Notes: generated from the sequence alone by a model not told the origin. A stretch of 40,511 bases of DNA from Halanaerobiales bacterium (GCA_035270125.1 DATFIM010000049.1:1-40511); one strand, 5' to 3'; numbered from the stretch's first letter, positions 7,985-17,761 are shown. Numbers and translations: made by a program.

Positions 7985-9160
7985 ATGGCAAATAAAGAAA
8001 TAGTAGCAATGCTTCTTGCTGGTGGTAAAGGTACACGACTTGGTGTATTAACAAATAATCTTGCTAAACCTGCTGTTCCTTTTGGAGCAGAATTTAGATT
8101 AATTGATTTTCCCTTAAGTAATTGTTCTAATTCAGGTATTAATACTGTAGGTATTTTAACTCAATATGAACCATTAATTCTTAATTCATATATTGGTGAT
8201 GGAAGTTCCTGGGAACTTGATAGAAATGATGGTGGAGTAACAGTTTTACCACCATATCTCCATGACAAAGGTGGAGGCTGGTATAAAGGAACTGCTGATG
8301 CAGTATATCATAATATTAATTATATAGATCGTTATGACCCAGAATATGTTTTAGTTCTTTCTGGGGATCATATTTACAAAATGGATTATTCCAAGATGCT
8401 TGATTTTCATAAAGAAAAGGGTGCTGCTGCTTCTCTAGCTGTAATAGAAGTACCCTGGGAAGAAACACATCGTTTTGGTATTATGAATACAGATGAAGAA
8501 AATAAAATTATAGAATTTCAGGAAAAACCAGATGAAGCTAAAAACAATTTAGCTTCTATGGGAATATATATATTTGATTGGCCTAAACTTAAAGAATATT
8601 TAATTGCTGATAGTCGAGATTCAGAATCCTCAGGTGATTTTGGAAAAAATATAATTCCTGCTATGATTAATGATAAACATAGTGTTTATGCTTATGAATT
8701 TGAAGGCTACTGGATGGATGTTGGTACAATAAATAGTTACTGGAAAGCTCATATGGATTTAATTCATAAAAATACAGGACTTGATCTATATGATAGAAAT
8801 TGGATTATATCTAGTCTTAATCCAAATCAACCTCCTCTTTATATTTCTGAAGATGCAGAGGTTAACCATTCTTTGATTAATAAAGGAAGTGAAATTGAAG
8901 GTACTGTTAAAAATTCAGTAATATTTTTTGGATCTTCAGTTGGTAAAAATTCTATAGTAGAAGATTCTGTAATATTACCAAATACAAAGATAGGTGAAGG
9001 ATGCTATATAAACAAATCTATTATCTGCCATAATGTAAATATTGAGGATAATTGTAATATAGGAGCTGATGATTTAATAAATCCAGATATTACTGTTATT
9101 GCTGATAATATGACAATTTCAAGAGGATCAAATATTGAGAATGGTTCTGTTGTTGAATAA
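7985..9160 (+). CDS. glgC: Glucose-1-phosphate adenylyltransferase, catalytic subunit
   Basis: It makes ADP-glucose from ATP and glucose-1-phosphate, the committed step of bacterial glycogen synthesis. The product has 391 residues. The N-terminal nucleotidyltransferase loop [15 protein letters not shown] is intact, followed by [20 protein letters not shown]; the [11 protein letters not shown] motif carries the metal-binding Asp, and FQEKP and WMDVGT are present. The C-terminal quarter is a left-handed beta-helix of hexapeptide repeats ([16 protein letters not shown] onwards). The ATG at 7985 is chosen because AAGGAGGG lies just before it; an in-frame ATG at 7961 inside glgB lacks this and is less likely. 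The start is 1 nt after the glgB stop, indicating translational coupling. Confidence 0.97.
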   Translation: MANKEIVAMLLAGGKGTRLGVLTNNLAKPAVPFGAEFRLIDFPLSNCSNSGINTVGILTQYEPLILNSYIGDGSSWELDRNDGGVTVLPPYLHDKGGGWYKGTADAVYHNINYIDRYDPEYVLVLSGDHIYKMDYSKMLDFHKEKGAAASLAVIEVPWEETHRFGIMNTDEENKIIEFQEKPDEAKNNLASMGIYIFDWPKLKEYLIADSRDSESSGDFGKNIIPAMINDKHSVYAYEFEGYWMDVGTINSYWKAHMDLIHKNTGLDLYDRNWIISSLNPNQPPLYISEDAEVNHSLINKGSEIEGTVKNSVIFFGSSVGKNSIVEDSVILPNTKIGEGCYINKSIICHNVNIEDNCNIGADDLINPDITVIADNMTISRGSNIENGSVVE

Positions 9161-9203
9161 TTTTAACTGCACCTTTTGAAAAATTGAAAGGAGGAAATTA
9201 TAA

Positions 9204-10313
9204 ATGAAAAATGTAATGGGAATAATTAATGATATACAGAATGAAGAGGTTCTTAAAGATTTAACTGAACATCGTTCACTTGCTTCTGTACCTTTTGGAT
9301 GTAGATATAGATTAATTGATTTTCCCCTATCAAATATGGTTAATTCTGGTATAATAAATGTTGGCATTTTCCTTGAAAATAAGTTTCGTTCTCTACTTGA
9401 CCATATAGGTCCAGGAAAAGCCTGGGATCTTGACCGAAAAAGAGATGGTCTCTTCTTACTCCCTGCAAGTCAAAGTAATAATCATGGTATTTACAAAGGT
9501 GATATTGAGAGTCTCCAGGCCAATTTAGATTATTTATATCGAAGCAGTCAGGAATATGTAGTTATAGCTAGCTCAAATATTATATGTAATATGAATTATA
9601 ATGATGCATTTGAATATCACCTACAATCAGATGCCGATATAACTGCAATATATAAACAGATCTCTTCTCCAGCCAAAAGCAAAAATCACACTGTGCTGGA
9701 AACAAATATTAATGATCAAATAACTAATATGAAAGTAAATCCTGAACGTCAGAAATATAATAAAATATCTCTTGAAAAATTTATTATGAAAAAAGAATTA
9801 TTAATTGATATAATAGATGATTGTTATTCCACAGGTCGATGGGATTTTATAAAAGATGGTATTATTAAAAATATTGATAAATATAATATTAAAGGATTTC
9901 CTTATAAAGGATATGTTGCAAATATTAATTCTCTAAACAGTTATTTTCATAAAAATCTTGAACTTTTAAAACCTGATAATCGTAAAGATATGTTCTATAA
10001 AAATCAAATCTTTACCAAACCGAAAGATGAGGCACCTACAAAATTTAGTGATCGAGGGCAGGCCAAAAATATAATTGCTGCAAATGGGTGTATAATTGAA
10101 GGAGATGTAGAAAATAGTATACTTTTTAGAGGAGTTACTATTAAACGAGGAGCTCATGTTAGAAATAGTATTATAATGCAAAAATCAACAATTGGTAGAA
10201 ATGCACAAGTGGAAAATGTAATAACTGATAAAAACGCAAAGATCAAAGATGGCACAGAACTTAAAGGAAGTAGAAATTTTCCTATTATAATCGAAAAAAA
10301 TGCAGAAGTTTAA
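9204..10313 (+). CDS. glgD: GlgC paralogue, probable regulatory subunit
   Basis: This 369-residue relative of GlgC shares the [21 protein letters not shown] region and the C-terminal hexapeptide beta-helix (IEGDVENSILFRG and following repeats). The N-terminal nucleotide-binding loop is degenerate: it begins MGIINDIQNEEVL instead of the GGKGTRL loop of its neighbour, and the LSGDH metal motif reads ASSNIICNM. It is therefore probably not a competent pyrophosphorylase on its own. In other Firmicutes GlgD assembles with GlgC and raises or regulates activity; that role is inferred here. A GGAGG site precedes the ATG, and it lies between glgC and glgP. Confidence 0.93.
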   Translation: MKNVMGIINDIQNEEVLKDLTEHRSLASVPFGCRYRLIDFPLSNMVNSGIINVGIFLENKFRSLLDHIGPGKAWDLDRKRDGLFLLPASQSNNHGIYKGDIESLQANLDYLYRSSQEYVVIASSNIICNMNYNDAFEYHLQSDADITAIYKQISSPAKSKNHTVLETNINDQITNMKVNPERQKYNKISLEKFIMKKELLIDIIDDCYSTGRWDFIKDGIIKNIDKYNIKGFPYKGYVANINSLNSYFHKNLELLKPDNRKDMFYKNQIFTKPKDEAPTKFSDRGQAKNIIAANGCIIEGDVENSILFRGVTIKRGAHVRNSIIMQKSTIGRNAQVENVITDKNAKIKDGTELKGSRNFPIIIEKNAEV

Positions 10314-10328
10314 GGAGAGTGTAATTAA

Positions 10329-11945
10329 ATGAAAAATATGAAAAACAAAAATCCAAATGTTGCATATTTTTGTATGGAATTTGGACTTGCTAAAAATTTA
10401 AGAATATATGCTGGAGGTTTAGGAATTTTAGCCGGTGATATTTTAAAAACAGCTAATGAATGTTATTATCCACTAATCGGTATAGGTCTTCTCTGGAAAA
10501 AAGGATATACCAAACAATTAATCGGAGACCATAATTATCCCTATGATTCTTATCCAACTTATGAAGAAATATATGATGAATTAGAAGATACTGGAGTTGT
10601 TGTGGAAGTTCCTATTAAAGAACAAACTATTTTCACAAAAGTTTGGAAATTAGATGGATATGGTAATACTCCACTTTATTTGCTTGATACAAATTTACCA
10701 CAAAATAATGAACAACAAATAATAACTGATAAATTATATATTGGTTCTGAAGAAAAAAGAGTAGCTCAAGAAATGATTTTAGGAATTGGTGGAATAAAAG
10801 CTATTAGAGAACTTGATTTAAATATTGATGTTTTCCATTTTAATGAAGGCCATGCTGTTTTGGCAGGTACTGAATTAATAAAAGAAAAAATGAAAAAAAA
10901 TATTGAATTTGAAAAAGCCTGGGAAAAAACTAGAAATGAAATAGTCTTTACTACTCATACACCTGTAAAAGAAGGTAATGAGGCTCATAGCCTTGAGCTA
11001 TTAGGTGAATTAGGGGCATTTAATGGACTTAATTTTGACCAAATGGAAAAAATTGGTGGTAATCCTTTTAATATGACCGTAGCTGGCTTAAAACTTGCGA
11101 GAACTGCTAATGCTGTATCTCAACTTCATGGGGAAACAGCTAATACAATGTGGGGTGATGTTAAAAATAAAGCTCCAATTAAAGCTATAACTAATGGAGT
11201 AAATCGCAAAACCTGGGTTGACCACAGTATCATAACAAATTATGATGATAATAAAAAATTGTGGGAAATTCATCAAAAACACAAACAGAAATTAATTGAT
11301 TATATTAAAAGAAAAAATGCGGTGAGTTTACGAAAAGATCGATTAACTATAGGCTTTGCTCGTCGTGCAGCTAATTATAAAAGACCTGATCTTATTTTCC
11401 GTAAACCAGAAATTATTGGGGAATACTTAGATAATAATAAAATACAAATTATATTCTCTGGAAAAGCTCATCCTGAAGATGATAATGGTAAAGAAATGGT
11501 CGCTAATTTAATTCGGATGTCACAAAAATATCCTGAATCAGTTACCTTTATTGAAGATTATGATATAGAAGTAGGTAAATTGATTACTAAAGGGGTCGAT
11601 GTCTGGCTCAATAATCCAAGAAAACCACAGGAAGCAAGTGGAACTTCTGGCATGAAAGCTGCTATGAATGGAGTTCTAAATTTAAGTATTCTTGATGGCT
11701 GGTGGCCTGAAACATGTGAACATGGAGTAAACGGTTGGCAATTTGGTGATGGTTATGTAGGAGAAAATCAGGATCAGCATGATCTTGATTCTTTATATAA
11801 AGTTCTTTTAGAAGAAGTAGTACCAACTTATTATGAAAATAAAGAAAAATGGATAGAAATGATGCAGGCCAGTATTGACACAACTTATGATCGTTTTTCT
11901 GCTAAAAATATGTTAGAAAAATATTATGAAAAACTATATAGTTAA
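10329..11945 (+). CDS. glgP: Alpha-glucan phosphorylase, short form (GT35)
   Basis: It releases glucose-1-phosphate from alpha-1,4-glucan chains using phosphate and pyridoxal phosphate. At 538 residues it belongs to the compact alpha-glucan phosphorylases (TIGR02094 type), not the 750-850-residue glycogen phosphorylases. Visible motifs are NVAYFCMEFGLAKNLRIYAGGLGILAGD at the N-terminus (split here as CMEFGLAKNL and YAGGLGILAGD), FHFNEGHAVL, FTTHTPVKEGNE, FARRAANYKRP, and EASGTSGMKAAMNG with the PLP-binding Lys. It starts 15 bp after glgD with an AAGGAG site. The strong terminator at 11961-11990 ends the operon. With pulA it forms the degradation arm of this locus. Confidence 0.93.
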   Translation: MKNMKNKNPNVAYFCMEFGLAKNLRIYAGGLGILAGDILKTANECYYPLIGIGLLWKKGYTKQLIGDHNYPYDSYPTYEEIYDELEDTGVVVEVPIKEQTIFTKVWKLDGYGNTPLYLLDTNLPQNNEQQIITDKLYIGSEEKRVAQEMILGIGGIKAIRELDLNIDVFHFNEGHAVLAGTELIKEKMKKNIEFEKAWEKTRNEIVFTTHTPVKEGNEAHSLELLGELGAFNGLNFDQMEKIGGNPFNMTVAGLKLARTANAVSQLHGETANTMWGDVKNKAPIKAITNGVNRKTWVDHSIITNYDDNKKLWEIHQKHKQKLIDYIKRKNAVSLRKDRLTIGFARRAANYKRPDLIFRKPEIIGEYLDNNKIQIIFSGKAHPEDDNGKEMVANLIRMSQKYPESVTFIEDYDIEVGKLITKGVDVWLNNPRKPQEASGTSGMKAAMNGVLNLSILDGWWPETCEHGVNGWQFGDGYVGENQDQHDLDSLYKVLLEEVVPTYYENKEKWIEMMQASIDTTYDRFSAKNMLEKYYEKLYS

Positions 11946-11960
11946 AAATTAATTTACTTA

Positions 11961-11990
11961 AAGGAGAGGTCTAGACCTCTCCTTTTTTCT
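11961..11990 (+). terminator. Terminator shared by glgP and the convergent patatin gene
   Basis: A perfect 24-bp palindrome (11961-11984, AAGGAGAGGTCT and its complement) is followed on the plus strand by a T-tract. An A-run upstream makes it usable in both directions. Because the patatin stop codon begins at 11991, the hairpin terminates both convergent transcripts. Confidence 0.9.
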
Positions 11991-13814
11991 TTAAAATTTG
12001 ATATTAAAATCTAAAGATATTTCTTGATCTTTATTTTTTAAATCATTAGAAAAATTGATTCCAACCCCTACTGGTTTAACTCCCATAACTCTTATCTTAG
12101 TTTCTAAGCCTGATCCATATCTAAAATTTTCAAATTGTTCACTATCAATAAAACCATATATTCTATAACCTAATATCTGAAAAGCAACTAATACTTCTTT
12201 ACTATATTTAAAAAATTTATTATATCCTAATTCAGAAGATACTAAAAAAGTAGATTTATTTTCCTTACTCAAAGTTCCTCTATATATTTCTGGGTTAAAA
12301 TAATAGTTAAAGTTATGGATAGAAAATTTATTTTTAAAATCCCACTTTTCTTTAACTGGAATTTCTATCTCCCCTTCAATTAGATATTTATATTTATTAT
12401 TTTCAAGTGAAAAGTAGTTATCGGTTTTTGCTTTTAAAGATAAATTATAAAAATCATTAAATCTTTTATTATATTCATTTAAAACATTAAAAAAAACTTC
12501 ATGACCAAATTGGGCTAATCCAATACCTGTATTTAAATTTATGTTATAATTCTTATAATATATTTTAAAATTTTCTTCTTTATCATCTTCATTATAAATC
12601 ATAATTAAATCTATAGCATCATTTATTTTTTTATACTTAATTTTAAATTGATTACTAAAAGAATTATACTCCTGTATCCAAATTAAATCCAAATTTTTAT
12701 AACTTAATTCAAAACCATATTCAATATCATTACTATTATTATTAAATAAACTATTGATCATATAGTCATCTTTTTTCCCATATGAAAAATACGGTTTATA
12801 AATTGCTTGATTATAAATTATCCTGTCATTTTTTGCATCTTCAATAATCATTTTAATATTATTTTTATTTTCAAGATCATAAGAATATGTTTTTCTTCTA
12901 TCTATTAAATCTTTAATTTCCTCAATTTTTGATGTAGTTTCTTTACGTCCTAATTCAATAAAATCTTCTGCCAACTGAAAGTCCATAAAAGAATAATCTC
13001 CAACAAAATGTTCTATTAGTATATCTGAATATTTTCTACTTATCATATTAGAATTTTCACTTTTAATAATATTTATTGTGCGCATCCATCCTCTATGAGG
13101 AAGATTAAATACATTATAAGGCATTTCATCATTGGCCATTGTTGAAATAACAATGTCAGCTCCCATTACCCTTGCAGCTAAAGCAGGTGTTAATTCTTTT
13201 ATACCAGGGTCAACAAAGTATTCATTATTATAATATTTTATAGGAAAAATAAATGGAATAGCATAAGAACATTGAATAACATCACTTATTTTACCGGTAG
13301 TATGAATATATTTTTGTTCTTTAGTTAAATTCATGCTTAATATAGCAGTAGGTAATGGAAAATCTTCTAAATTATTTTCAGGAGCAACTAATTCAATGAA
13401 ATTATTTAGTTTTTTAGATTCAAGAAGTGAATAAGTGAAAATAAAATTAAAATCAAATAGAGAAGAAAAAATATTTGATCTAACTATATCCTCCATTTGT
13501 TCTGGAGAAATACCACTTCCATACATGGCAGCAATTACAGCCCCCATACTAGTCCCCACTACCATATCTATTGGAATATTATTTTTATGAAGAATATCAA
13601 TCACACCAATATTTACTAAAGCTCGAGCCCCACCACCTCCCAGAGCTAAGGCTATTGTTGGGGTTTCTTTAACAGGGAATTTGTCAGATTTTTCTATTAT
13701 ATAAGTATTTTCCACACCATAAATTACTGTATCTGTATAAGTATTATCTGCTAAAACTGGACTACTACAAATAAACATTATCAATAAACTGGATATAATA
13801 ATATTTTTAAACAT
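11991..13814 (-). CDS. Secreted patatin-like phospholipase with C-terminal beta-barrel-like domain
   Basis: The 607-residue protein begins with a signal peptide (MFKNIIISSLLIMFICSS, cleavage near ADN at 22-24). The patatin domain carries the oxyanion loop GGGGAR (59-64), nucleophile GTSMG (Ser89) and catalytic Asp202 in VDPG, so a lipid acyl hydrolase is expected. From about residue 335 the sequence alternates aromatic and polar residues as in outer-membrane strands, and it ends YGSGLETKIRVMGVKPVG...DFNIKF with a terminal Phe. This resembles the barrel of Omp85/type Vd proteins (PlpD, FplA), although no clear POTRA is visible. The start at 13814 is preferred over 13829 because GGGGTGG lies 6 nt before it and the signal peptide begins there. 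It suggests a two-membraned cell. Phospholipase activity and surface location are inferred. Confidence 0.82.
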   Translation of the reverse strand: MFKNIIISSLLIMFICSSPVLADNTYTDTVIYGVENTYIIEKSDKFPVKETPTIALALGGGGARALVNIGVIDILHKNNIPIDMVVGTSMGAVIAAMYGSGISPEQMEDIVRSNIFSSLFDFNFIFTYSLLESKKLNNFIELVAPENNLEDFPLPTAILSMNLTKEQKYIHTTGKISDVIQCSYAIPFIFPIKYYNNEYFVDPGIKELTPALAARVMGADIVISTMANDEMPYNVFNLPHRGWMRTINIIKSENSNMISRKYSDILIEHFVGDYSFMDFQLAEDFIELGRKETTSKIEEIKDLIDRRKTYSYDLENKNNIKMIIEDAKNDRIIYNQAIYKPYFSYGKKDDYMINSLFNNNSNDIEYGFELSYKNLDLIWIQEYNSFSNQFKIKYKKINDAIDLIMIYNEDDKEENFKIYYKNYNINLNTGIGLAQFGHEVFFNVLNEYNKRFNDFYNLSLKAKTDNYFSLENNKYKYLIEGEIEIPVKEKWDFKNKFSIHNFNYYFNPEIYRGTLSKENKSTFLVSSELGYNKFFKYSKEVLVAFQILGYRIYGFIDSEQFENFRYGSGLETKIRVMGVKPVGVGINFSNDLKNKDQEISLDFNIKF

Positions 13815-13898
13815 AAAAATCCACCCCATTTCTTATATTATATAATTCTCTTTATCATAGATATTACCTTTATATATATGAGGTGATTTGAATATATA

Positions 13899-14594
13899 TT
13901 ATTTATTTTCTATTGCAAACTCCACTGCAGCCTTTGCATGTAAATTTGTAGTGTCAAAAACAGGAATCGGACTATCTTCATTTTTTACTAATAAAGGAAT
14001 TTCAGTACAACCTAAAACTACTCCCTCTGCTCCTCTTGCATATAGATTATTTATGATTTTTTTAAATTTTGTTTTTGATTTTTCCAAAATCAAACCATCA
14101 ATTAATTCATTGTAAATAGTATTATGCACTATTTCTCTTTCTTCTTCCCAGGGAATAATAACTTCAATACCATGTTCTTTTAATCTATCCTTATAAAAAT
14201 CTCTTTCCATTGTAAATTTAGTACCAAGTAAAGCAACTTTTTCTAAATCATGTTCAATGATAGAATGCGCTGCAGCATCAGCAATATGTAACAACGGAAT
14301 ATCTATTTCATTTTCAATATCATCTGCCATCTTATGCATTGTGTTTGTACAAATCACAATGAAATCTGCTCCACCTTTTTTTAAATTTTTAGCATAATTT
14401 ATCATTTTTTCTTTTAAAAGTTCCCATTTTCCCTCATGCTGCATTTTTTCAATTTCAGCAAAATCTACTGAATACATAAGACACTTTGCTGAATGTTTTT
14501 TCCCAAGTTTTTCTTTTGTAAATTCATTAACAAGTCGATAATATTCTAGAGAGGATTCCCAACTCATTCCACCAATTAAACCAATAGTTTTCAT
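13899..14594 (-). CDS. Aspartate/glutamate racemase family protein
   Basis: This 231-residue cofactor-independent racemase interconverts L- and D-amino acids by a two-cysteine mechanism. The N-terminal MKTIGLIGGMSWESS is typical of aspartate racemases; the two catalytic cysteines lie in VICTNTMHK and VLGCTEIPLLV. Aspartate or another amino acid as substrate cannot be decided from sequence, and RacX-like broad-specificity enzymes look similar. The ATG has an AAGGAGG site. It lies 30 bp after the GH65 gene and 84 bp before the patatin gene, all in one direction, so it is possibly co-transcribed from the GH65 promoter. Confidence 0.9.
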   Translation of the reverse strand: MKTIGLIGGMSWESSLEYYRLVNEFTKEKLGKKHSAKCLMYSVDFAEIEKMQHEGKWELLKEKMINYAKNLKKGGADFIVICTNTMHKMADDIENEIDIPLLHIADAAAHSIIEHDLEKVALLGTKFTMERDFYKDRLKEHGIEVIIPWEEEREIVHNTIYNELIDGLILEKSKTKFKKIINNLYARGAEGVVLGCTEIPLLVKNEDSPIPVFDTTNLHAKAAVEFAIENK

Positions 14595-14624
14595 TTTAAA
14601 CCTCCTTGAGAATTTTATAAAATT

Positions 14625-16916
14625 TTATTTAGACAAATTGACTGTTAAGGGTTTATTAGTTAATGTAAATTCATCTTCATTAATAATAATAGCTATTTCT
14701 TTCCCTTTTTCTTTAGTAATTTTTACTTTGTCTTCAAAAACTTGAATTGTTAAAATTCTATTTCTAAAATTTATTTTAAACGAATAATCATCCCATTCAG
14801 CTGGTAAATAAGGAGAAAAACTCAGCTTATCATCTTTAACTCTCATTCCAGCAAAACCTTGTACTATTGCCATCCAGGTCCCTGCCATACTTGTGATATG
14901 GAGACCATCTTCAGTATCATTATTATAGTTTTCTAAGTCCAACCTAGCTGTTCTTAAATAAAGCTCATAGGCTCTTTCCTTATATCCAATTTCAGAAGCA
15001 ATTATAGAATAGATACAGGGAGATAATGATGATTCATGGACTGTTTTCGGTTCATAAAAATCAAAATTTCTTTTTTTAGTATCTTGATCATACTCATCTC
15101 CAAGAAAATATAAACCCTGTAAAACATCTGCCTGTTTCACATAACAGGATCTTAAAATCCTATCCCAGGACCAATTTTGATTTAAAGGTAAATCGTTTTT
15201 ATCCAGATCTGCTCTTGTTTTTAATTCTTTATCCATATAACCATCCTGTTGTTCAAACACTTCAAGTGAATCAACATAAGGATAATACATATTTTCTTTG
15301 ATATCCTGCCATTTATCAATTTCTTTTTCTTTTAAACCTAATTTTTCCACTAATTCATCATGACGAATTTTATTATTTTTGAAAAGATATTCTTTTACTT
15401 CAAGTGCATATCCTAAAGTCCAGGCTGCCATTCGATTAGTATACCAATTATTATGAACATTATTTTCATATTCATTAGGTCCTGTTACCCCAAGAATCAT
15501 ATATTTATTTTTACGTGGATTATAATTTACCCTATCAGCCCAGAATCTGGCTATTTGAGTTATTACTTCAAATCCATAATCAGCTAAATAACTTTTATCC
15601 CCAGTATTATTTACATAATTATAGATAGCATAGGCAATAGCTGCATTACGATGGATTTCTTCAAAAGTAATTTCCCATTCATTATGACACTCTTCACCAT
15701 TCATTGTTACCATAGGATAAAGTGCACCATCTAAATCTAATTTATCAGCATTATCTATTGCTTTTTCTAAATGATTATACCTATAAAGCAATAAATTACG
15801 AGCAATACTATCATCAGTAGTATTTAAATAAAAAGGAAAACAAAAAGCCTCAGTATCCCAATAAGTACTTCCTCCATATTTTTCGCCTGTAAAACCTTTA
15901 GGACCAATATTTAATCTTGGATCATGTCCGGTATAAGTTTGATTCAATTGAAAAATATTAAATCTTATTCCCTGTTGAGCTGCTACATCTCCATTTATTT
16001 CAATATCGCTTTCATCCCAGTGCTCCTGCCATCTTTGAATATGTTCATCAAAAAGTTGTTCTACACCTTTATTATAAGCATAACTCACTCTATCTAAAGA
16101 TTCCTGTACTAAATTTTTATCATCATAATCTCTATTAGTTGTTACTGCAATATATTTATTAATAGTTATTTCTTCATTTTCATTTATCATTAAATTTACT
16201 TTATTTTCAACATATTTTTCTTTTTGAAAAGTCTCAATTTTATCAGGATTTTTATTTAATTCAAATTTCATAGCAGTACTTACATGAAAATCAGATTTCT
16301 TGGTTCTCATATTCAAATAAGCCTTATATTTATCTGCATTTTTTTCAATTTCATCCCAGAAAACCTCATCATAATTTGCATCCTCATTGGTAATAGTCCC
16401 ATCAAGAAAAGGTGTTAATTCAACTTTAGCATTGTGATTCAATGGTTTTAAACTATAAGTAACTACTGCGATTTCTCTATCAACACTACTTAAAAATCTT
16501 CTAGCTTTAACTTTAGTTTTTCTTCCCTGAAAATCTTTTATCACAAATTCTCGATCTAAATATCCCTTTTTCATATTTAATATTCTCTTGAATTGTTCTA
16601 CATCCATTTTTGCTAAATCAAGTTTTTTACCATTAATTTTAACTTTAATACCAATGAAATTAGTTGCATTTAATACTTTTGCATAATATTCAGGATACCC
16701 AATTTTCCACCAACCAACACGTGTCTTATCTGGATAATAGACACCGGCTATATAGGTTCCCTGTAAACTCTCGCCACTATACCCTTCTTCAAAATTTCCT
16801 CTAAGTCCCATATGACCATTACCTAAACTCATTATACTCTCAGTAATTTGATTTTTTTCCGGATCAAAACCATCTTCAATAATCTTCCATTCATCATATC
16901 TAAAATAATTATCCAT
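14625..16916 (-). CDS. GH65 disaccharide phosphorylase (maltose phosphorylase-like)
   Basis: At 763 residues it has the normal length of GH65 maltose, trehalose or kojibiose phosphorylases, which split a disaccharide with phosphate into beta-glucose-1-phosphate and glucose. The N-terminal super-sandwich domain (SLGNGHMGLRGNFEEGYSG) is followed by the (alpha/alpha)6 barrel with YGGSTYWDTEAFCFPFYL and the catalytic motif ECHNEWEIT (E413/E415, general acid), then TGPNEYENNVHNN and the C-terminal sheet domain. Maltose phosphorylase fits best next to a glycogen locus, but trehalose or kojibiose cannot be excluded. No signal peptide, so cytoplasmic. The promoter at 16953-16981 with a cre box over the start suggests catabolite control. 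Confidence 0.9.
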   Translation of the reverse strand: MDNYFRYDEWKIIEDGFDPEKNQITESIMSLGNGHMGLRGNFEEGYSGESLQGTYIAGVYYPDKTRVGWWKIGYPEYYAKVLNATNFIGIKVKINGKKLDLAKMDVEQFKRILNMKKGYLDREFVIKDFQGRKTKVKARRFLSSVDREIAVVTYSLKPLNHNAKVELTPFLDGTITNEDANYDEVFWDEIEKNADKYKAYLNMRTKKSDFHVSTAMKFELNKNPDKIETFQKEKYVENKVNLMINENEEITINKYIAVTTNRDYDDKNLVQESLDRVSYAYNKGVEQLFDEHIQRWQEHWDESDIEINGDVAAQQGIRFNIFQLNQTYTGHDPRLNIGPKGFTGEKYGGSTYWDTEAFCFPFYLNTTDDSIARNLLLYRYNHLEKAIDNADKLDLDGALYPMVTMNGEECHNEWEITFEEIHRNAAIAYAIYNYVNNTGDKSYLADYGFEVITQIARFWADRVNYNPRKNKYMILGVTGPNEYENNVHNNWYTNRMAAWTLGYALEVKEYLFKNNKIRHDELVEKLGLKEKEIDKWQDIKENMYYPYVDSLEVFEQQDGYMDKELKTRADLDKNDLPLNQNWSWDRILRSCYVKQADVLQGLYFLGDEYDQDTKKRNFDFYEPKTVHESSLSPCIYSIIASEIGYKERAYELYLRTARLDLENYNNDTEDGLHITSMAGTWMAIVQGFAGMRVKDDKLSFSPYLPAEWDDYSFKINFRNRILTIQVFEDKVKITKEKGKEIAIIINEDEFTLTNKPLTVNLSK

Positions 16917-16931
16917 ATTATCGCTCCTTTA

Positions 16932-16945
16932 TGCAAACGTTTTCA
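16932..16945 (-). promoter_or_regulatory. Consensus cre (CcpA/LacI-family) operator before GH65 gene
   Basis: The minus strand reads TGAAAACGTTTGCA, matching the cre consensus TGWAANCGNTNNCA at every defined position. It spans about +1 to +14 relative to the predicted promoter, where binding would block transcription, and ends 15 nt before the ATG. CcpA or a local LacI-type sugar repressor could bind it; no such regulator is in the window. Confidence 0.75.
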
Positions 16946-16952
16946 TTAATTA

Positions 16953-16981
16953 ATTATATCATATTTACACTTTTCTAACAA
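16953..16981 (-). promoter_or_regulatory. Sigma-A promoter of the GH65 gene
   Basis: Minus strand: TTGTTA (16976-16981), a 17-bp spacer and a perfect TATAAT (16953-16958). The -35 box touches the stop codon of the upstream TtcA-like gene. Confidence 0.75.
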
Positions 16982-17761
16982 CTAAGATTTCCAAAGATTA
17001 TAGACCATTTTTTGAATATCATTACTATCTTCTGCAGCTGGCCATAATTCAACTATACTATCTTCCCTTATAGCAGCAGCAAGATTATATAAGATTTGTT
17101 TTCTATCATCAAAACTATTAATAAATTCTTTCATTTCTTTTCGTTTAGTATCTTTAGCATAAGGGCATTTATTAGAAATTTCTTCATATTTCAAATTGTT
17201 CATAAATTCATTTATTTCATCTTCCCTTAAATTAACTAATGGCCTGATTACTTTAACTTTAGCATCTTTTAGAGGGTTTTTGGGTAGAAATGTTTTTATC
17301 TGTCCCGAATATATTATACTCATTAAAAATGTTTCTACTACATCATCAAGATGGTGTCCATATGCTATTTTATCATATTTATAATTTTTATCTTCAATAA
17401 ATTCTGTAATTGCACCTTTTCTAAAATATGAACAATTAGAACAGGGATTACTATCTTCTTTTTCTTTAATAATTTCAGCAATATTTGTATTTTTAATATA
17501 ATATTTAATATCCAGTTCTTCACAAAATCTTTTAGCTACTTTATAATCAATACTATCAAAACCTATATCAATTGTTAAAGCAGTTATCTCAAAATCAATT
17601 GCCATACTTTTCTCTAAAATTTTGAGGGCGTAAAGTAAAAAACTACTATCAATTCCCCCACTAAAAGCAACCAAAATCTGATCACCATCTTTAATAAGAT
17701 CATATTCTGCAATAGCATTTATTATTTTTCTATTATATTTTTGTCCCAGTGATAATTCCAT
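16982..17761 (-). CDS. TtcA-like PP-loop tRNA thiolation ATPase
   Basis: This 259-residue protein has the ATP pyrophosphatase loop FSGGIDSS (33-40) and the conserved YGHHLDDVVETFLMS. Cysteines C107 and C110 (NPCSNC) and C199 (KCPY) match the three-cysteine [4Fe-4S] site of TtcA, which makes 2-thiocytidine at tRNA position 32. It lacks the C-terminal domains of TilS, so lysidine synthesis is less likely. Firmicute homologues are often annotated as TtcA/TilS family without experimental proof. An AGGAGAG site precedes the ATG. It follows comM by 69 bp. Confidence 0.85.
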   Translation of the reverse strand: MELSLGQKYNRKIINAIAEYDLIKDGDQILVAFSGGIDSSFLLYALKILEKSMAIDFEITALTIDIGFDSIDYKVAKRFCEELDIKYYIKNTNIAEIIKEKEDSNPCSNCSYFRKGAITEFIEDKNYKYDKIAYGHHLDDVVETFLMSIIYSGQIKTFLPKNPLKDAKVKVIRPLVNLREDEINEFMNNLKYEEISNKCPYAKDTKRKEMKEFINSFDDRKQILYNLAAAIREDSIVELWPAAEDSNDIQKMVYNLWKS

